Part shown: positions 16,011-25,065 of the stretch, one piece after another
Layout of the letters: every line of letters starts with the position of its first letter
How positions within the stretch are numbered: position 1 is the stretch's first letter
Source: Methanobacteriota archaeon
GTDB lineage: Archaea; Thermoplasmatota; Poseidoniia; MGIII; CG-Epi1
DNA length: 36,588 nt
Reading direction: 5' to 3'
Assembly (NCBI GenBank): GCA_002718915.1
Contig: PBGF01000027.1
Span: 8,606-45,193, forward strand
Translations under genes and position numbers: made by a program
Notes under the pieces: generated by a model
Databases searched by the model: none
Seen by the model: the letters and a program-made list of their open reading frames with translations, nothing else
What the model was told of the DNA's origin: nothing

Positions 16011-16986
16011 TCATTTAAAAGTTACAAATGATAGGGCAGAAGAAGCCAAGGAATTTTTAAAAGATAAAGGTTATCTAAATAGCAATTATTTGCCAATCAA
16101 GGGTGACAATTTTGTTCTTTGGCCATTGATTGTTGAGTCTGTGCCGTTCGAAGGTAAAATAATTAGATGTGATGGAATAAAGTATGTTAAGCAGTCAAGG
16201 GACTATAGATCAAAATTGAATGATGAAATTAGAGATTTGGCACCGAGATCTTTTGATATTTTTGGAGAGATTGCCATTATTAAGTTGGTAGATGATTTAA
16301 GAAATTATGAAAAGGAAATTGCAGAAGCTTTACTTTTGTCACACACAAATGTAAGAACGGTTTGTCTTGATTCAGGCGTTCATGGAGAATTTAGATTACG
16401 TGATCTAAGATTGATAGGGGGAGAGAATAATTTTGTTTCGATACATAAAGAGAATGGAATGGAGTTTGAAGCCGATATTTCTAAAGTTTATTTTTCACCT
16501 AGACTTGCTACAGAAAGGGAAAGAATCTCTTCACTTGTTCAACATGGAGAGTTTGTGTTAGATGCTTTTGCAGGAGTAGCACCTTTTTCCATTTCTTTAG
16601 CAAAAAAAGGATGTAAATTATTGTCTTTAGATTCAAATCCAGAAGCTAAGAAGTGGGCTTTGAAGAATTTCAGTAATAATGGTATAAGCAAAAATCAATA
16701 TAATTTTTACAATTCCAAATTTGAAGATTTTGATTTTAAATCTAAGAAATTTGATAGAATTATCATGAACAATCCAACTAATTGTTTACATTACTTAGAG
16801 AAAGCACTTAATTTGGTTGCAAAAAACGGCACAATCCATTTCTATAATATTTGCCCTAAAGATGAAACATTTAGTATTACGAATCATATTAATTCCGATT
16901 ATGAATGTATAGGTAAAAATATAGTTCATGCATATTCTCCATCATCATCATTATTTGCATTTGACATTAGGAGGAATTCGATTTAA
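16003..16986 (+). CDS. trm5: tRNA (guanine37-N1)-methyltransferase Trm5-like
   Basis: The ~327-residue protein has the three-part Trm5 layout: a small N-terminal domain (INHLKVTNDRAEEAKEFL), a middle domain (RSFDIFGEIAIIKL) and a class I methyltransferase domain with the hallmark VYFSPRLATERERI, the SAM loop LDAFAGVAPFSI, acidic LDSNPEA and IIMNNPTN (equivalent to the NPP/NLP active-site motif). It methylates G37 next to the anticodon; Taw2-type wyosine enzymes are related, so the exact reaction is likely but not certain. I prefer the TTG at 16003, overlapping the gcvH stop, because family proteins begin about here; in-frame ATGs at 15979 and 15946 would overlap gcvH more deeply. Confidence 0.87.
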   Translation: MINHLKVTNDRAEEAKEFLKDKGYLNSNYLPIKGDNFVLWPLIVESVPFEGKIIRCDGIKYVKQSRDYRSKLNDEIRDLAPRSFDIFGEIAIIKLVDDLRNYEKEIAEALLLSHTNVRTVCLDSGVHGEFRLRDLRLIGGENNFVSIHKENGMEFEADISKVYFSPRLATERERISSLVQHGEFVLDAFAGVAPFSISLAKKGCKLLSLDSNPEAKKWALKNFSNNGISKNQYNFYNSKFEDFDFKSKKFDRIIMNNPTNCLHYLEKALNLVAKNGTIHFYNICPKDETFSITNHINSDYECIGKNIVHAYSPSSSLFAFDIRRNSI

Positions 16987-17011
16987 TGTCCAAAATACAA
17001 ACCACTAAGTT

Positions 17012-17020
17012 TTTATATAA
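17012..17020 (+). promoter_or_regulatory. Strong TATA box of the giant surface-protein gene
   Basis: TTTATATAA is the closest match to the archaeal TATA consensus in the window. Transcription would start near 17041-17045, giving an unusually long leader of about 85 bases for this genome. A Shine-Dalgarno-like GAAGGTG (17113-17119) lies seven bases before the ATG. Confidence 0.7.
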
Positions 17021-17052
17021 GTTGGTAAAAAACCGGGTATTCTTTTATTAAG

Positions 17053-17089
17053 ACCTTGTCAATGGTACGTAACCGTTTACTCTCAAGGT
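17053..17089 (+). promoter_or_regulatory. Inverted repeat in the leader of the surface-protein mRNA
   Basis: ACCTTG (17053-17058) pairs with CAAGGT (17084-17089), and a smaller GGT/ACC stem sits inside the loop. Just after it, GGTAAT occurs twice in 14 bases (17087-17100). The predicted leader could form a hairpin ahead of the ribosome-binding site; function is unknown. Confidence 0.35.
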
Positions 17090-17126
17090 AATACGGTAAT
17101 AGGACAAAACGCGAAGGTGTGCAAAA

Positions 17127-20100
17127 ATGAATACAAACGTATCAGAATCAGGTTCCCTCTATGGGAAGATGATGGCAATTCTCGTCGTCGCTTTGTTTGC
17201 ACTTAGCAGCTTTACTGCTATGGTGTCAGCAAGTGATGATGGAGATGAAGAAAGCGAAATAACCTCGGGGATTACCCTTGGTGAAGCATTAGTTTCCGAA
17301 TCAGAAGGAGAAATAAGTATTGTAAATGAATTCAATCCAGCTCCTCTTGATGAAGAAGAACTACCCCTTGCCATAACTATGGCTGAAGGTAAATATTCAC
17401 CTGCAAGACAAGAGCCAGGTGAGGCTAAAGTTCTTTTGATGGATGACGATGCAGAAAATTGGATGTCAGGACCATGGATTGAAGCTTCTCATGTAGAGAC
17501 AGCTTTGAATGATGGAGGCTATTCTTTTGATGTTTTCCGTGGAGGAAAATGGGGTGGAGTTAACAAAGAACTTCCTGCAGGTGATGCAGGTTTATCTATG
17601 TTGGATGATTATGAAGTAATTATTTGGTATTCTGGTTGGAATACAAATGTTTTCAGTTCATCTGAGACTAGTGTTCTTGGAGATTATTTAGATGGAGAAG
17701 ATGGAGGCGGTGATTCCTTCCATACAAACAACAGAAACATTATTCTATTAACACAAATGACTGATTGGGTAGATGCTTATTCAGGTACATTTGAAAACAC
17801 ATATTTACATTCAGATACACAGTCATCATCATACTTGATTGTTGACGGAACTTCAAACCCTATGAAAGGTGTTTCAGGTTCTATTTTTGAAGGTAAAGAG
17901 TATGCAACAGATACAGCAGGTGTTCACTATCTGGACAGGCCTTGTGGTATCAAACCAACAGGTAACGAAGCTACAGGTGCATTCTGGTATGATCAAAGAA
18001 AAGGAGCAGCTGATGGGCATGAATATCATGCAGTTCAATATCCTTCAGATATTGGAGCAGCTACGGCAACTCACAAAGCTTTCCACTTTGCAGATGAAAT
18101 TGGAGTGTTCAACAAAAGAACAGACAGAGCTGATTTCTTTGCTTCTATACTATCATGGATGGAAGTTACACAAGAGTCAACTAAGAACGTAGATATTGGT
18201 ATTGGAGGAGTAGATATTCCTAACCATGTTCAATATTGGAGATCTGTTGAGGCTATGGTTCCGGTTGATATTAGAATTACAGTAACAAACTATGGAATGT
18301 TGCCACAAAGTAGTACAGCAGTACACTTAAAATTGAAAAATCAGTTTGGTCAAATTTTATTCGATAGCACATTTGATACACGTGCTTTCCCTGTAGGCCA
18401 TCCTATGCACATCGAGGATTCAATACAGAATGGTGACAGTGTAGTATTTACATTTAACAAAACAAATGATAGACATCAAAGAATATATGATGGACTTGAT
18501 GAAAATAAAGCACGTCACGTTCTTTTCACTAGTGCAGGTATGGATGTTCTAAGTGCAGAAGTTGTTCATACTGGAGATCAAGGTATGCCAAATAATTACG
18601 TTCAAGCTGAAGTGGGAGTCGGTAAGTGGATCGAAACTATGGAAGCCCCAGAAGATGAAATTGGAATTGCAGGGACTATTGGAGATACTTCAGATAATGG
18701 TGCTAACAGTTTCAATGGCGTTAATATGCACAGAACAGGTAGTTATGACTGGGATGCAGATGGTTGTGGGTACTTCGACAATGACGAAGAAACATGTACT
18801 GCAGCTGGTAACACAGTTAACAAAACAGTAAGGTCAGTTTACCACGAAGGTAAATCAGCTTTAGCAATGTTTAACACAACAGGTTGGTATAAAACAAATG
18901 CAATCGCAGATAATTGTGACTGGGGAGACAATTCAAGAACAGACTCAGATTGTCCGAAATTTGCAATGCAGCCTAACCAAGATGACTTTTTCATGTCTCC
19001 AGCAATTGATTTGAGTGCAATGGAAGAGGTAGTCATTGGTATGTTGTTTACAGGTTGTATGGAGTCTGGTGATTATTTCCGTATGCAGATATCTAAAGAC
19101 GGTACTACTTGGACTAATTTGATTAGTTATTCTGGTTTCTGTCCAGGTGAAGGTGCATGGTATCTATGGGGTGGTTCAAATCAGAAATATCAAGGATATG
19201 TTTTATCAGATACATATTATGGTAGTGATGACACAGATGCAGTTTATTTCAGAATTCAGGCCGATGCAGACAGTGATCAAAATACAGAAGGCAGTAGACC
19301 TTATCCGGGTTGGTTCATTGATGAAATAGTTTTCAGAGGAACAGAGAAAATTACTCGTGATGTAGCTGTTGGAGATATAACTGTCGATAACGATTTCGAA
19401 GTAAAAGATAATGATGGAGATACTGGTCTATGGAGAGAAATTAATGCTACAGTTATTAATGCAGGTGAATCACCATGGCCTAATTTGCCAGTTAAATTCA
19501 CTATTGAGAATTTGCAAGGTGAAGATAAATCTGATTTCTTGGATGTAACTGAGCCAATTATTAATCAATTAGATGGTGATTCAATTTATGGAGACATAAC
19601 TAAGAATTCAGACCAAAGAGAATTGTTTGCTCAATTCCAGTGTCCTAATGCTAATACATATTATGTAACAATAGAAGTTCTTGTACCAGCAGGTAAGGAT
19701 TTCTTCCCATGGAATAATTCCAAGACAGTTTCATTCCGTGTGTTTGATAATTTCTTCTCAGATGATTTCGATACAGGAAATAGAGATGATTACACATACA
19801 CTGAAGTTGAAAGGCTGAATACTGGAAGTACTCTAAATAGATGGTTAATTAATGATGTAAATAATAATGCATACAGTCAACAATATGTGTTACAATATGC
19901 AAAAGAAGGAACACATGATTCAGCTACTCCAGAAACGATAGGAGGTAGGGATGACAGTTTCATAACTCAAGATGAATTTGACAGAGACGGAGAGGGACTC
20001 AAATGGTATCCTGATGTTAATGTTGACTTGAGAGCAGCTTTCCAACCACTACTTATGTATGCAATCAAGTGGGATTTAGGTGCAGGTGATAGACTTGAAG

Positions 20101-22448
20101 TCCGTGCATCTACAGACTTCGATAGTTCACAAAAGTTGACTTCTGGTACTTGGACTGTTATAAAAACTTATGAAAATGATTGTACTTGTCCATTCATGAG
20201 TGAAGATAAAGAAACTTGGCAATTAGAAGAACTAGATCTCGTAGCCTTTGAAGGTTACCAAACTTGGATTGATTTCAGAGTGGTAACTGCAGAGAATGGT
20301 GGTGGAGGCCAGGGAGTTATGGTCGATGACATAGCAGTAATTGGTAACGAATACAGAAACAATGTTGACATTGTAAATGTAGAGACTGAAACATATTCAG
20401 CATCTGGAGAAGAACATACGTTATCTGTTACAGTTAGAGGAATAGGTCTTGAAGAACAGAGTGGCGTTACAGTAGCAGCTAGAATTACAGATTCTAACGG
20501 CCTACGTGTTTGGCCAGCAGATAGAACCTTCAATTTCTTTACAATACCAGTTGCACTTGGTAAAGGTGAGGAATTCACACTTGATGAAACTAATGCAAAA
20601 TGGAAATGGGGTTCAGATCTTGGCCCAGGCATTTACAGAATGCATATTCAAGCATTAAGAGATGATGATATACAAGTTCCAGATGAAAGTAGAGCTAAAA
20701 ATTTCAGAACCATAACTTTGGTTTTGGGTGCAGCTTTGTTAACTGGAGATCAATGGTCAATGGGTGACGGTTGGACTTCAGGTTCATACATATGGGATGG
20801 ATCAACAGATGGTTATCTAACATCTGAATTCTTTACAGTCTGGAACAGTAAACCATTCTTGGTTGTTGAAGCTGAATATGAATTAGTAGATGCTAGTGTC
20901 AAAGCTCAAGTAAGATCTGGAAACAGTGGACCTTGGTATGATATTAAGTGGAGAGCAACTGATCAATTATCTACATTATATTCTATACCTTCAGCAAATT
21001 ATACTCAATTGCCAATGGTATGGGAAGGAAGCAGTGTTTTTGATAATTCAACAACACAAACCTTCTTTGCTGACTTGGGTGCAGTAGAGCAATTAGGCGA
21101 TGGTTCAGGCAGTCTTCAAGAGGCCTACATTGGAAGTGAAATGCAAATTAGATTGTCAGGTCAATCATCTGGTCCAGGTTCTTCAGGAATGTTTACAGCT
21201 GTTTATCCATGCGTATTTGGTTTAGATGATTATTCAGTTGATTTGAAGGAAATTTCCCCAAAGACTCAGAATGGTGAACCTTCATCACTTACGGGTGATA
21301 CTATAAGCAGAACTTACACTGTGAAAGTTAACAACTTTGGAGCATCAGCAGATTCTGGTGTAGTAGACTTTGTTCTTACAGCTCCAGATAATTCTTTCGT
21401 AGAGTTATTTGATGGAACTATGGCAATAATGGATTCAGTTCTCCAAAGTGGAAGAGATACTCATGTTGCAGTGAAACCAATCAGTGGTTCATGGGGCAAT
21501 GGTCGCGATGCTTTGTCTGGTGGTGATCAAACTGCATATATTGATTCAGAAGGACAAATTGCATGGCCTAGTGGTACAATGGAAGTTGGTGAACCAACAG
21601 GTTGGGGTATCAATAATCCAACAAAATCATCATGGAATGCTGTAGAAAATAAGCCAAGTGAGCCTAGTGGAGCTAATTGGGTAAATCCAGGAGAAGTAAT
21701 GACTGTTAATCTGGATGTTACAATTGGATATGCAAAATGGGCACCTCCAGGAACATATAGTATTCAAGCCGATGCAAGATCATGGTCTGATTATGATAAC
21801 ACTTTCACCAGTGGAGATTCAGATGGTCAAGCTACAATGATTATTGCAAAACCTGATTTATCAATAGGCAGTGATGTTAGATATATATCTCATGCAACTG
21901 GTTACGGAGAATCTGGTGCAGGTTGGGTCAAAAAGACAGGTTGTGAAAATAATCCAGCAGGTCTTGAAGAATGTGTTACTGATGAATACTTCAGATTCAT
22001 GTTCCAAGTTGAAAATACTGGAACTGAAACAGTAGGTACTTTCAGAGTGGGACTTCTTGATTTTGAAAGCAATCCATTGGGTGTTCAAGTAGGTTTACAC
22101 TGGACTAGCTCCGGTTGGGCTATTGACACTACAAAGACTACAGCTCATGGGGCTGATATTGTTTCATTAGGTAATAAGAAGTACATTGTTTTTGCAGCAA
22201 AAGCAAGTGAATTAGGAATGTCTGCAGGTCCAGGTGAACAAAACACCGGATCATATGATTTCTACCTTGCAGTAGATACAGAAGATACAGTTGCAGAATC
22301 TAACGAAAACAACAACAGATATCCTATAACAATCACGGCTGTTAAAGAAGTGAACACAGTTCCATCTTTCGGATTGTCTTTACTAAGCATGTCAATTAGT
22401 GGCCTTTTGGCTGCAATTGGAATTGCTCTAAGGCAAAAAGAAGAATAA
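17127..22448 (+). CDS. Giant secreted surface protein, candidate cell-envelope component
   Basis: This 1773-residue protein has a signal peptide (hydrophobic about 15-35, ending near MVSAS), an acidic mature start and a C-terminal tripartite tail: VPSFG, a ~20-residue hydrophobic helix and a short charged end (RQKEE), resembling PGF-CTERM/archaeosortase-type anchors. Inside lie a glutamine-amidotransferase-like domain (about 100-345, starting AKVLLMDDDAENW), MAM/immune-inhibitor-A-like jelly rolls ending in GWFIDEIVF and GVMVDDIAVIG, and CARDB-like repeats (about 770-880 and 1590-1740). No catalytic site is evident. Its own strong promoter, ribosome-binding site and terminator suggest high expression. 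A surface-layer or adhesion role is inference. Confidence 0.93.
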   Translation: MNTNVSESGSLYGKMMAILVVALFALSSFTAMVSASDDGDEESEITSGITLGEALVSESEGEISIVNEFNPAPLDEEELPLAITMAEGKYSPARQEPGEAKVLLMDDDAENWMSGPWIEASHVETALNDGGYSFDVFRGGKWGGVNKELPAGDAGLSMLDDYEVIIWYSGWNTNVFSSSETSVLGDYLDGEDGGGDSFHTNNRNIILLTQMTDWVDAYSGTFENTYLHSDTQSSSYLIVDGTSNPMKGVSGSIFEGKEYATDTAGVHYLDRPCGIKPTGNEATGAFWYDQRKGAADGHEYHAVQYPSDIGAATATHKAFHFADEIGVFNKRTDRADFFASILSWMEVTQESTKNVDIGIGGVDIPNHVQYWRSVEAMVPVDIRITVTNYGMLPQSSTAVHLKLKNQFGQILFDSTFDTRAFPVGHPMHIEDSIQNGDSVVFTFNKTNDRHQRIYDGLDENKARHVLFTSAGMDVLSAEVVHTGDQGMPNNYVQAEVGVGKWIETMEAPEDEIGIAGTIGDTSDNGANSFNGVNMHRTGSYDWDADGCGYFDNDEETCTAAGNTVNKTVRSVYHEGKSALAMFNTTGWYKTNAIADNCDWGDNSRTDSDCPKFAMQPNQDDFFMSPAIDLSAMEEVVIGMLFTGCMESGDYFRMQISKDGTTWTNLISYSGFCPGEGAWYLWGGSNQKYQGYVLSDTYYGSDDTDAVYFRIQADADSDQNTEGSRPYPGWFIDEIVFRGTEKITRDVAVGDITVDNDFEVKDNDGDTGLWREINATVINAGESPWPNLPVKFTIENLQGEDKSDFLDVTEPIINQLDGDSIYGDITKNSDQRELFAQFQCPNANTYYVTIEVLVPAGKDFFPWNNSKTVSFRVFDNFFSDDFDTGNRDDYTYTEVERLNTGSTLNRWLINDVNNNAYSQQYVLQYAKEGTHDSATPETIGGRDDSFITQDEFDRDGEGLKWYPDVNVDLRAAFQPLLMYAIKWDLGAGDRLEVRASTDFDSSQKLTSGTWTVIKTYENDCTCPFMSEDKETWQLEELDLVAFEGYQTWIDFRVVTAENGGGGQGVMVDDIAVIGNEYRNNVDIVNVETETYSASGEEHTLSVTVRGIGLEEQSGVTVAARITDSNGLRVWPADRTFNFFTIPVALGKGEEFTLDETNAKWKWGSDLGPGIYRMHIQALRDDDIQVPDESRAKNFRTITLVLGAALLTGDQWSMGDGWTSGSYIWDGSTDGYLTSEFFTVWNSKPFLVVEAEYELVDASVKAQVRSGNSGPWYDIKWRATDQLSTLYSIPSANYTQLPMVWEGSSVFDNSTTQTFFADLGAVEQLGDGSGSLQEAYIGSEMQIRLSGQSSGPGSSGMFTAVYPCVFGLDDYSVDLKEISPKTQNGEPSSLTGDTISRTYTVKVNNFGASADSGVVDFVLTAPDNSFVELFDGTMAIMDSVLQSGRDTHVAVKPISGSWGNGRDALSGGDQTAYIDSEGQIAWPSGTMEVGEPTGWGINNPTKSSWNAVENKPSEPSGANWVNPGEVMTVNLDVTIGYAKWAPPGTYSIQADARSWSDYDNTFTSGDSDGQATMIIAKPDLSIGSDVRYISHATGYGESGAGWVKKTGCENNPAGLEECVTDEYFRFMFQVENTGTETVGTFRVGLLDFESNPLGVQVGLHWTSSGWAIDTTKTTAHGADIVSLGNKKYIVFAAKASELGMSAGPGEQNTGSYDFYLAVDTEDTVAESNENNNRYPITITAVKEVNTVPSFGLSLLSMSISGLLAAIGIALRQKEE

Positions 22449-22471
22449 GGAATTATACGACAAAGAGTAGT

Positions 22472-22491
22472 GAGGGGTCTTTAGGCCCCTC
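22472..22491 (+). terminator. Hairpin terminator after the surface-protein gene
   Basis: GAGGGGTC and GGCCCCTC pair as an 8-bp stem (one G-T) closed by TTTA, 24 bases after the stop. No strong U-tract follows. A second small inverted repeat, TCTAGT-CTAT-ACTAGA at 22516-22531, lies closer to the convergent gene and could serve the other strand. This is the only convergent gene pair in the window with a real spacer. Confidence 0.6.
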
Positions 22492-22542
22492 TCATCTACA
22501 TTTATGATGATGTATTCTAGTCTATACTAGAGCATTACATTC

Positions 22543-23472
22543 TTATGCGACAAATGTAGCAAACTCTCTACAAAATACACAAGGTTCAGGACTTCCTGAT
22601 GGTTCACCACATGTAGGACATGGCATCAAATCTTCAGGCTTAGATATATTTTCTCTTATTTTCTCCATTCCATTAACTAAAGAATGCCTTGTGCCAGGTT
22701 GTTCTTTTTCTAATTTCATTAAGATGTCTCTAAAAGTATTTCTTTGTGCACCTCCAGAATGTGGACAATCTCCATCATGAAATTTCATTTCTTTTAGTAT
22801 TGAATAAAGGTAAATTTCTTGTTCAGGTAGCCTTCTTAAAGGCAATAATCGAGGAATGAATCCTTTTTGTATATATTTATGTGGGGCCATTCTAGATAAT
22901 CTAGCAATATCTCCCCTTGCATGATTCATCAAAACAGTTTGTGCAAAATCATCAAGATTATGTCCGAGAATCAGACAATCAACATTGCTTTTGTTAGCCA
23001 TTTGATTAAGCGATCTTCTCCTTAATATTCCACAAGGTGAACAAGGAGATCCCTGTGGCGGTTTTTCAATTAAGAGTTCTCCTAATGTAATTCCAATTAA
23101 TTCTTTGTAAGAGAATATTTCGAGCTTAATACCTAGTTTTTTGCACTCAGAAGCAGCACAGTTCAACGATTCGGATCTATAGTTTGCAATTCCTTCATCT
23201 ACAGATAGTCCTATAATTTCAATATTTCTTTCTCCAACATATGATTTCAAGACATGTAAAGCCACAGTTGAGTCTTTTCCACCGGAAAGACCTATTCCAA
23301 TTTTCTTTATTTCAATATTTGAATTTTTAATCAATAGATTAACTTGCTTCCTCAGTTCTTTTTGGGCATTTTTTTCAAAAGATTTAAAAAAACATGATTT
23401 GCATAAGACTTCACCAGAATATCGCCTACTTATGACCGGATTATCTTTGCAATGTTTGCAACCCATAAACAA
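22543..23472 (-). CDS. tRNA 2-thiolation ATPase of the Ncs6/TtuA family
   Basis: The 309-residue PP-loop enzyme adenylates tRNA uridine for sulfur transfer. It has an N-terminal zinc finger (Cys5, Cys8, Cys24, Cys27), the PP-loop SGGKDST (63-69), the iron-sulfur ligand set of the family (Cys144 and Cys147 in GSPCSPCGILRR, Cys236 in DGDCPHSGG), GHNLDDFAQT, and a C-terminal zinc finger (PCPTCGEP...CVFC). Whether it acts at U34 (Ncs6/NcsA) or U54 (TtuA) cannot be decided by eye. The start could be the first or third codon (both ATG). Confidence 0.9.
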   Translation of the reverse strand: MFMGCKHCKDNPVISRRYSGEVLCKSCFFKSFEKNAQKELRKQVNLLIKNSNIEIKKIGIGLSGGKDSTVALHVLKSYVGERNIEIIGLSVDEGIANYRSESLNCAASECKKLGIKLEIFSYKELIGITLGELLIEKPPQGSPCSPCGILRRRSLNQMANKSNVDCLILGHNLDDFAQTVLMNHARGDIARLSRMAPHKYIQKGFIPRLLPLRRLPEQEIYLYSILKEMKFHDGDCPHSGGAQRNTFRDILMKLEKEQPGTRHSLVNGMEKIRENISKPEDLMPCPTCGEPSGSPEPCVFCREFATFVA

Positions 23473-23514
23473 TTATAAGCAATACTTTATAATGATTAAA
23501 TGGGACCGAAAGTA

Positions 23515-23575
23515 TGACACATAATTGACACTTATATTTTCTTAAAAGATATTTAATGACGCATTTTTTGTGTCA
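23515..23575 (+). promoter_or_regulatory. Operator-like TGACAC repeats before the RHH-ftsZ operon
   Basis: TGACAC occurs at 23515-23520 and again at 23526-23531, 11 bases apart (one helical turn). Further on, TGACGC (23557-23562) and GTGTCA (23570-23575) form a near-perfect inverted repeat with a 7-base AT spacer. The TATA box TTTATATA at 23588-23595 follows directly. Short half-sites repeated at helical spacing are what ribbon-helix-helix dimers bind, and such a protein is encoded 44 bases downstream, so autoregulation is plausible but inferred. Confidence 0.45.
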
Positions 23576-23619
23576 AAAAGCATTAAGTTTATATACTAGC
23601 TTGACTAATGTGAGGTAAC

Positions 23620-24015
23620 ATGGCCCCACTAGGACCCTTAACTACTAATCGTTTGACTGTACGTTTAGATCCAGAAAGAGCTGCAAGAATTGAGTATTGG
23701 GCCTCAGAAAATCCTTTGAGAATTAAATCATATAACCAGCTAGTCCAGGAAGCTTTAGACGAATATATTGATCGTAACACGCCTTCTCCAAATGAGAAAA
23801 TTCTTAATGTAAAAATACCAGAAAATACAAGTACAAGATTACAAGCATTACAAGATCATGGTTTTGGTTCAACAGATCATATTGTTACAGAAGCTATCTC
23901 GAGTTATGCAATAACTAAATTAAAAGAACAAAAAGATTTTGAATTTTTGGATAGTGAAGCTAAAATGATGACAAATCGTCGAAAGATGGTTTTCTCAGAT
24001 TATGGACGTGAATAA
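23620..24015 (+). CDS. Tandem ribbon-helix-helix regulator, CdrS-like position before ftsZ
   Basis: The 131-residue protein appears to contain two RHH units in one chain: NRLTVRLDPERAARIEYWA...SYNQLVQEALDEYI (about 10-52) and ILNVKIPENTSTRLQALQ...STDHIVTEAISSYA (about 60-98), each a strand followed by two helices, then a charged tail. In haloarchaea the short RHH protein CdrS sits next to ftsZ2 and controls cell-division genes; the same gene order here suggests an analogous role, but this protein is about twice as long. A GAGGT Shine-Dalgarno-like sequence precedes the ATG; ftsZ begins two bases after the stop. Confidence 0.82.
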   Translation: MAPLGPLTTNRLTVRLDPERAARIEYWASENPLRIKSYNQLVQEALDEYIDRNTPSPNEKILNVKIPENTSTRLQALQDHGFGSTDHIVTEAISSYAITKLKEQKDFEFLDSEAKMMTNRRKMVFSDYGRE

Positions 24016-24017
24016 AA

Positions 24018-25064
24018 ATGATGGAAAGATTAGAAAGTTTTGATAGCAGTGACTTGATGGAATTTATTACAGCTCCCCAAGTTAAGTTAGTTGGTACTGG
24101 CGGCGCAGGAAATAATATTCTAAATAGACTATACAGTCGAAGAGTCAAAGGTGTTGAAACAATAGCCCTCAATACAGATGCAAATCATTTACATCAATGT
24201 AAAGCACATGTGCGAAAAGTAATTGGAGCTAAAGTAACAAAAGGTAGAGGAGCTGGCGGCGATCCATATACCGGGAAACGATGTGCAGAAGAAGATGAAG
24301 AAGCTATAAGGAGTAAATTAAGTGATGGAGATATTGTATTTGTAATTGCAGGAATGGGCGGAGGTACTGGAACTGGTAGTGCACCAGTTATAGCTAAATA
24401 TGCAAAGGAGACGGATGCAGTTGTGGTTGGAGTTGCGATTCTACCTTTCAGGGAAGAAGGATTACCTAGACGTAAAGTTGCTCTTGAAGGATTGGCTGAA
24501 TTAAAAAGAAATTGTGATTGTGTGATTGAATTAGATAATGAAAAATTGAACGAATTGACTGATGGTGATTACCCTATTCAGAAAGCTTTTGGCGTAATGT
24601 CTGATTTAGTTTCAGGCATAGTTCAATCATTATCTGAAGTAGTAACAGAACCTTCGATGATTAATGTTGATTTTGCAGATTTAAGAAAAATTATTGAGGC
24701 AGGAGGTACTGCTAAGGTTCTTTATGGTGAATCAGATGGTTCTGATCCAGGGAGTGTTTTAGATTCAGTACTTGGGAATCCTTTATTAGGGAATAAATAC
24801 AAGGGAGCGGAGGCAGTTCTTCTTCATATTGCTGCAGGAAGTGAATTTGCCATGAGTGATTGTCATGAAGTATTATCAGCACTTAAATATGATTTAGCTG
24901 AGGATGCAAATTTAATTTGGGGACTGAGAACAGATGATTCTATGTCTACAAAGGTAAAGGTAGTAATGCTTGTTTCAGCTATACCAGATAGTGAGCATGA
25001 TTTGAATACTGAAACTGAAGAAGAGCTTAATTCACTGGGTTCTTCAGTTCCGATGATTAACTAG
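24018..25064 (+). CDS. ftsZ: Cell division GTPase FtsZ
   Basis: The 348-residue tubulin homologue polymerises into the division ring. Motifs: KLVGTGGAGNNILNRL, LNTDANHL, the GTP-binding GGGTGTGSAP (114-123), GVAILPFREEG and the synergy loop NVDFADLRKII that completes the active site of the next subunit. No conserved C-terminal anchor peptide is recognised; the tail is short and acidic (NTETEEELNSLGSSVPMIN). It is the second gene of the RHH-ftsZ unit; its stop lies one base from the convergent Nudix gene stop. Confidence 0.96.
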   Translation: MMERLESFDSSDLMEFITAPQVKLVGTGGAGNNILNRLYSRRVKGVETIALNTDANHLHQCKAHVRKVIGAKVTKGRGAGGDPYTGKRCAEEDEEAIRSKLSDGDIVFVIAGMGGGTGTGSAPVIAKYAKETDAVVVGVAILPFREEGLPRRKVALEGLAELKRNCDCVIELDNEKLNELTDGDYPIQKAFGVMSDLVSGIVQSLSEVVTEPSMINVDFADLRKIIEAGGTAKVLYGESDGSDPGSVLDSVLGNPLLGNKYKGAEAVLLHIAAGSEFAMSDCHEVLSALKYDLAEDANLIWGLRTDDSMSTKVKVVMLVSAIPDSEHDLNTETEEELNSLGSSVPMIN

Positions 25065-25065
25065 A

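Noticed and set aside
17159-22088. Several 60-125 codon frames on both strands inside the giant surface-protein gene
   Set aside because: They are shadows of the long frame, with no promoter, start context or recognisable family.
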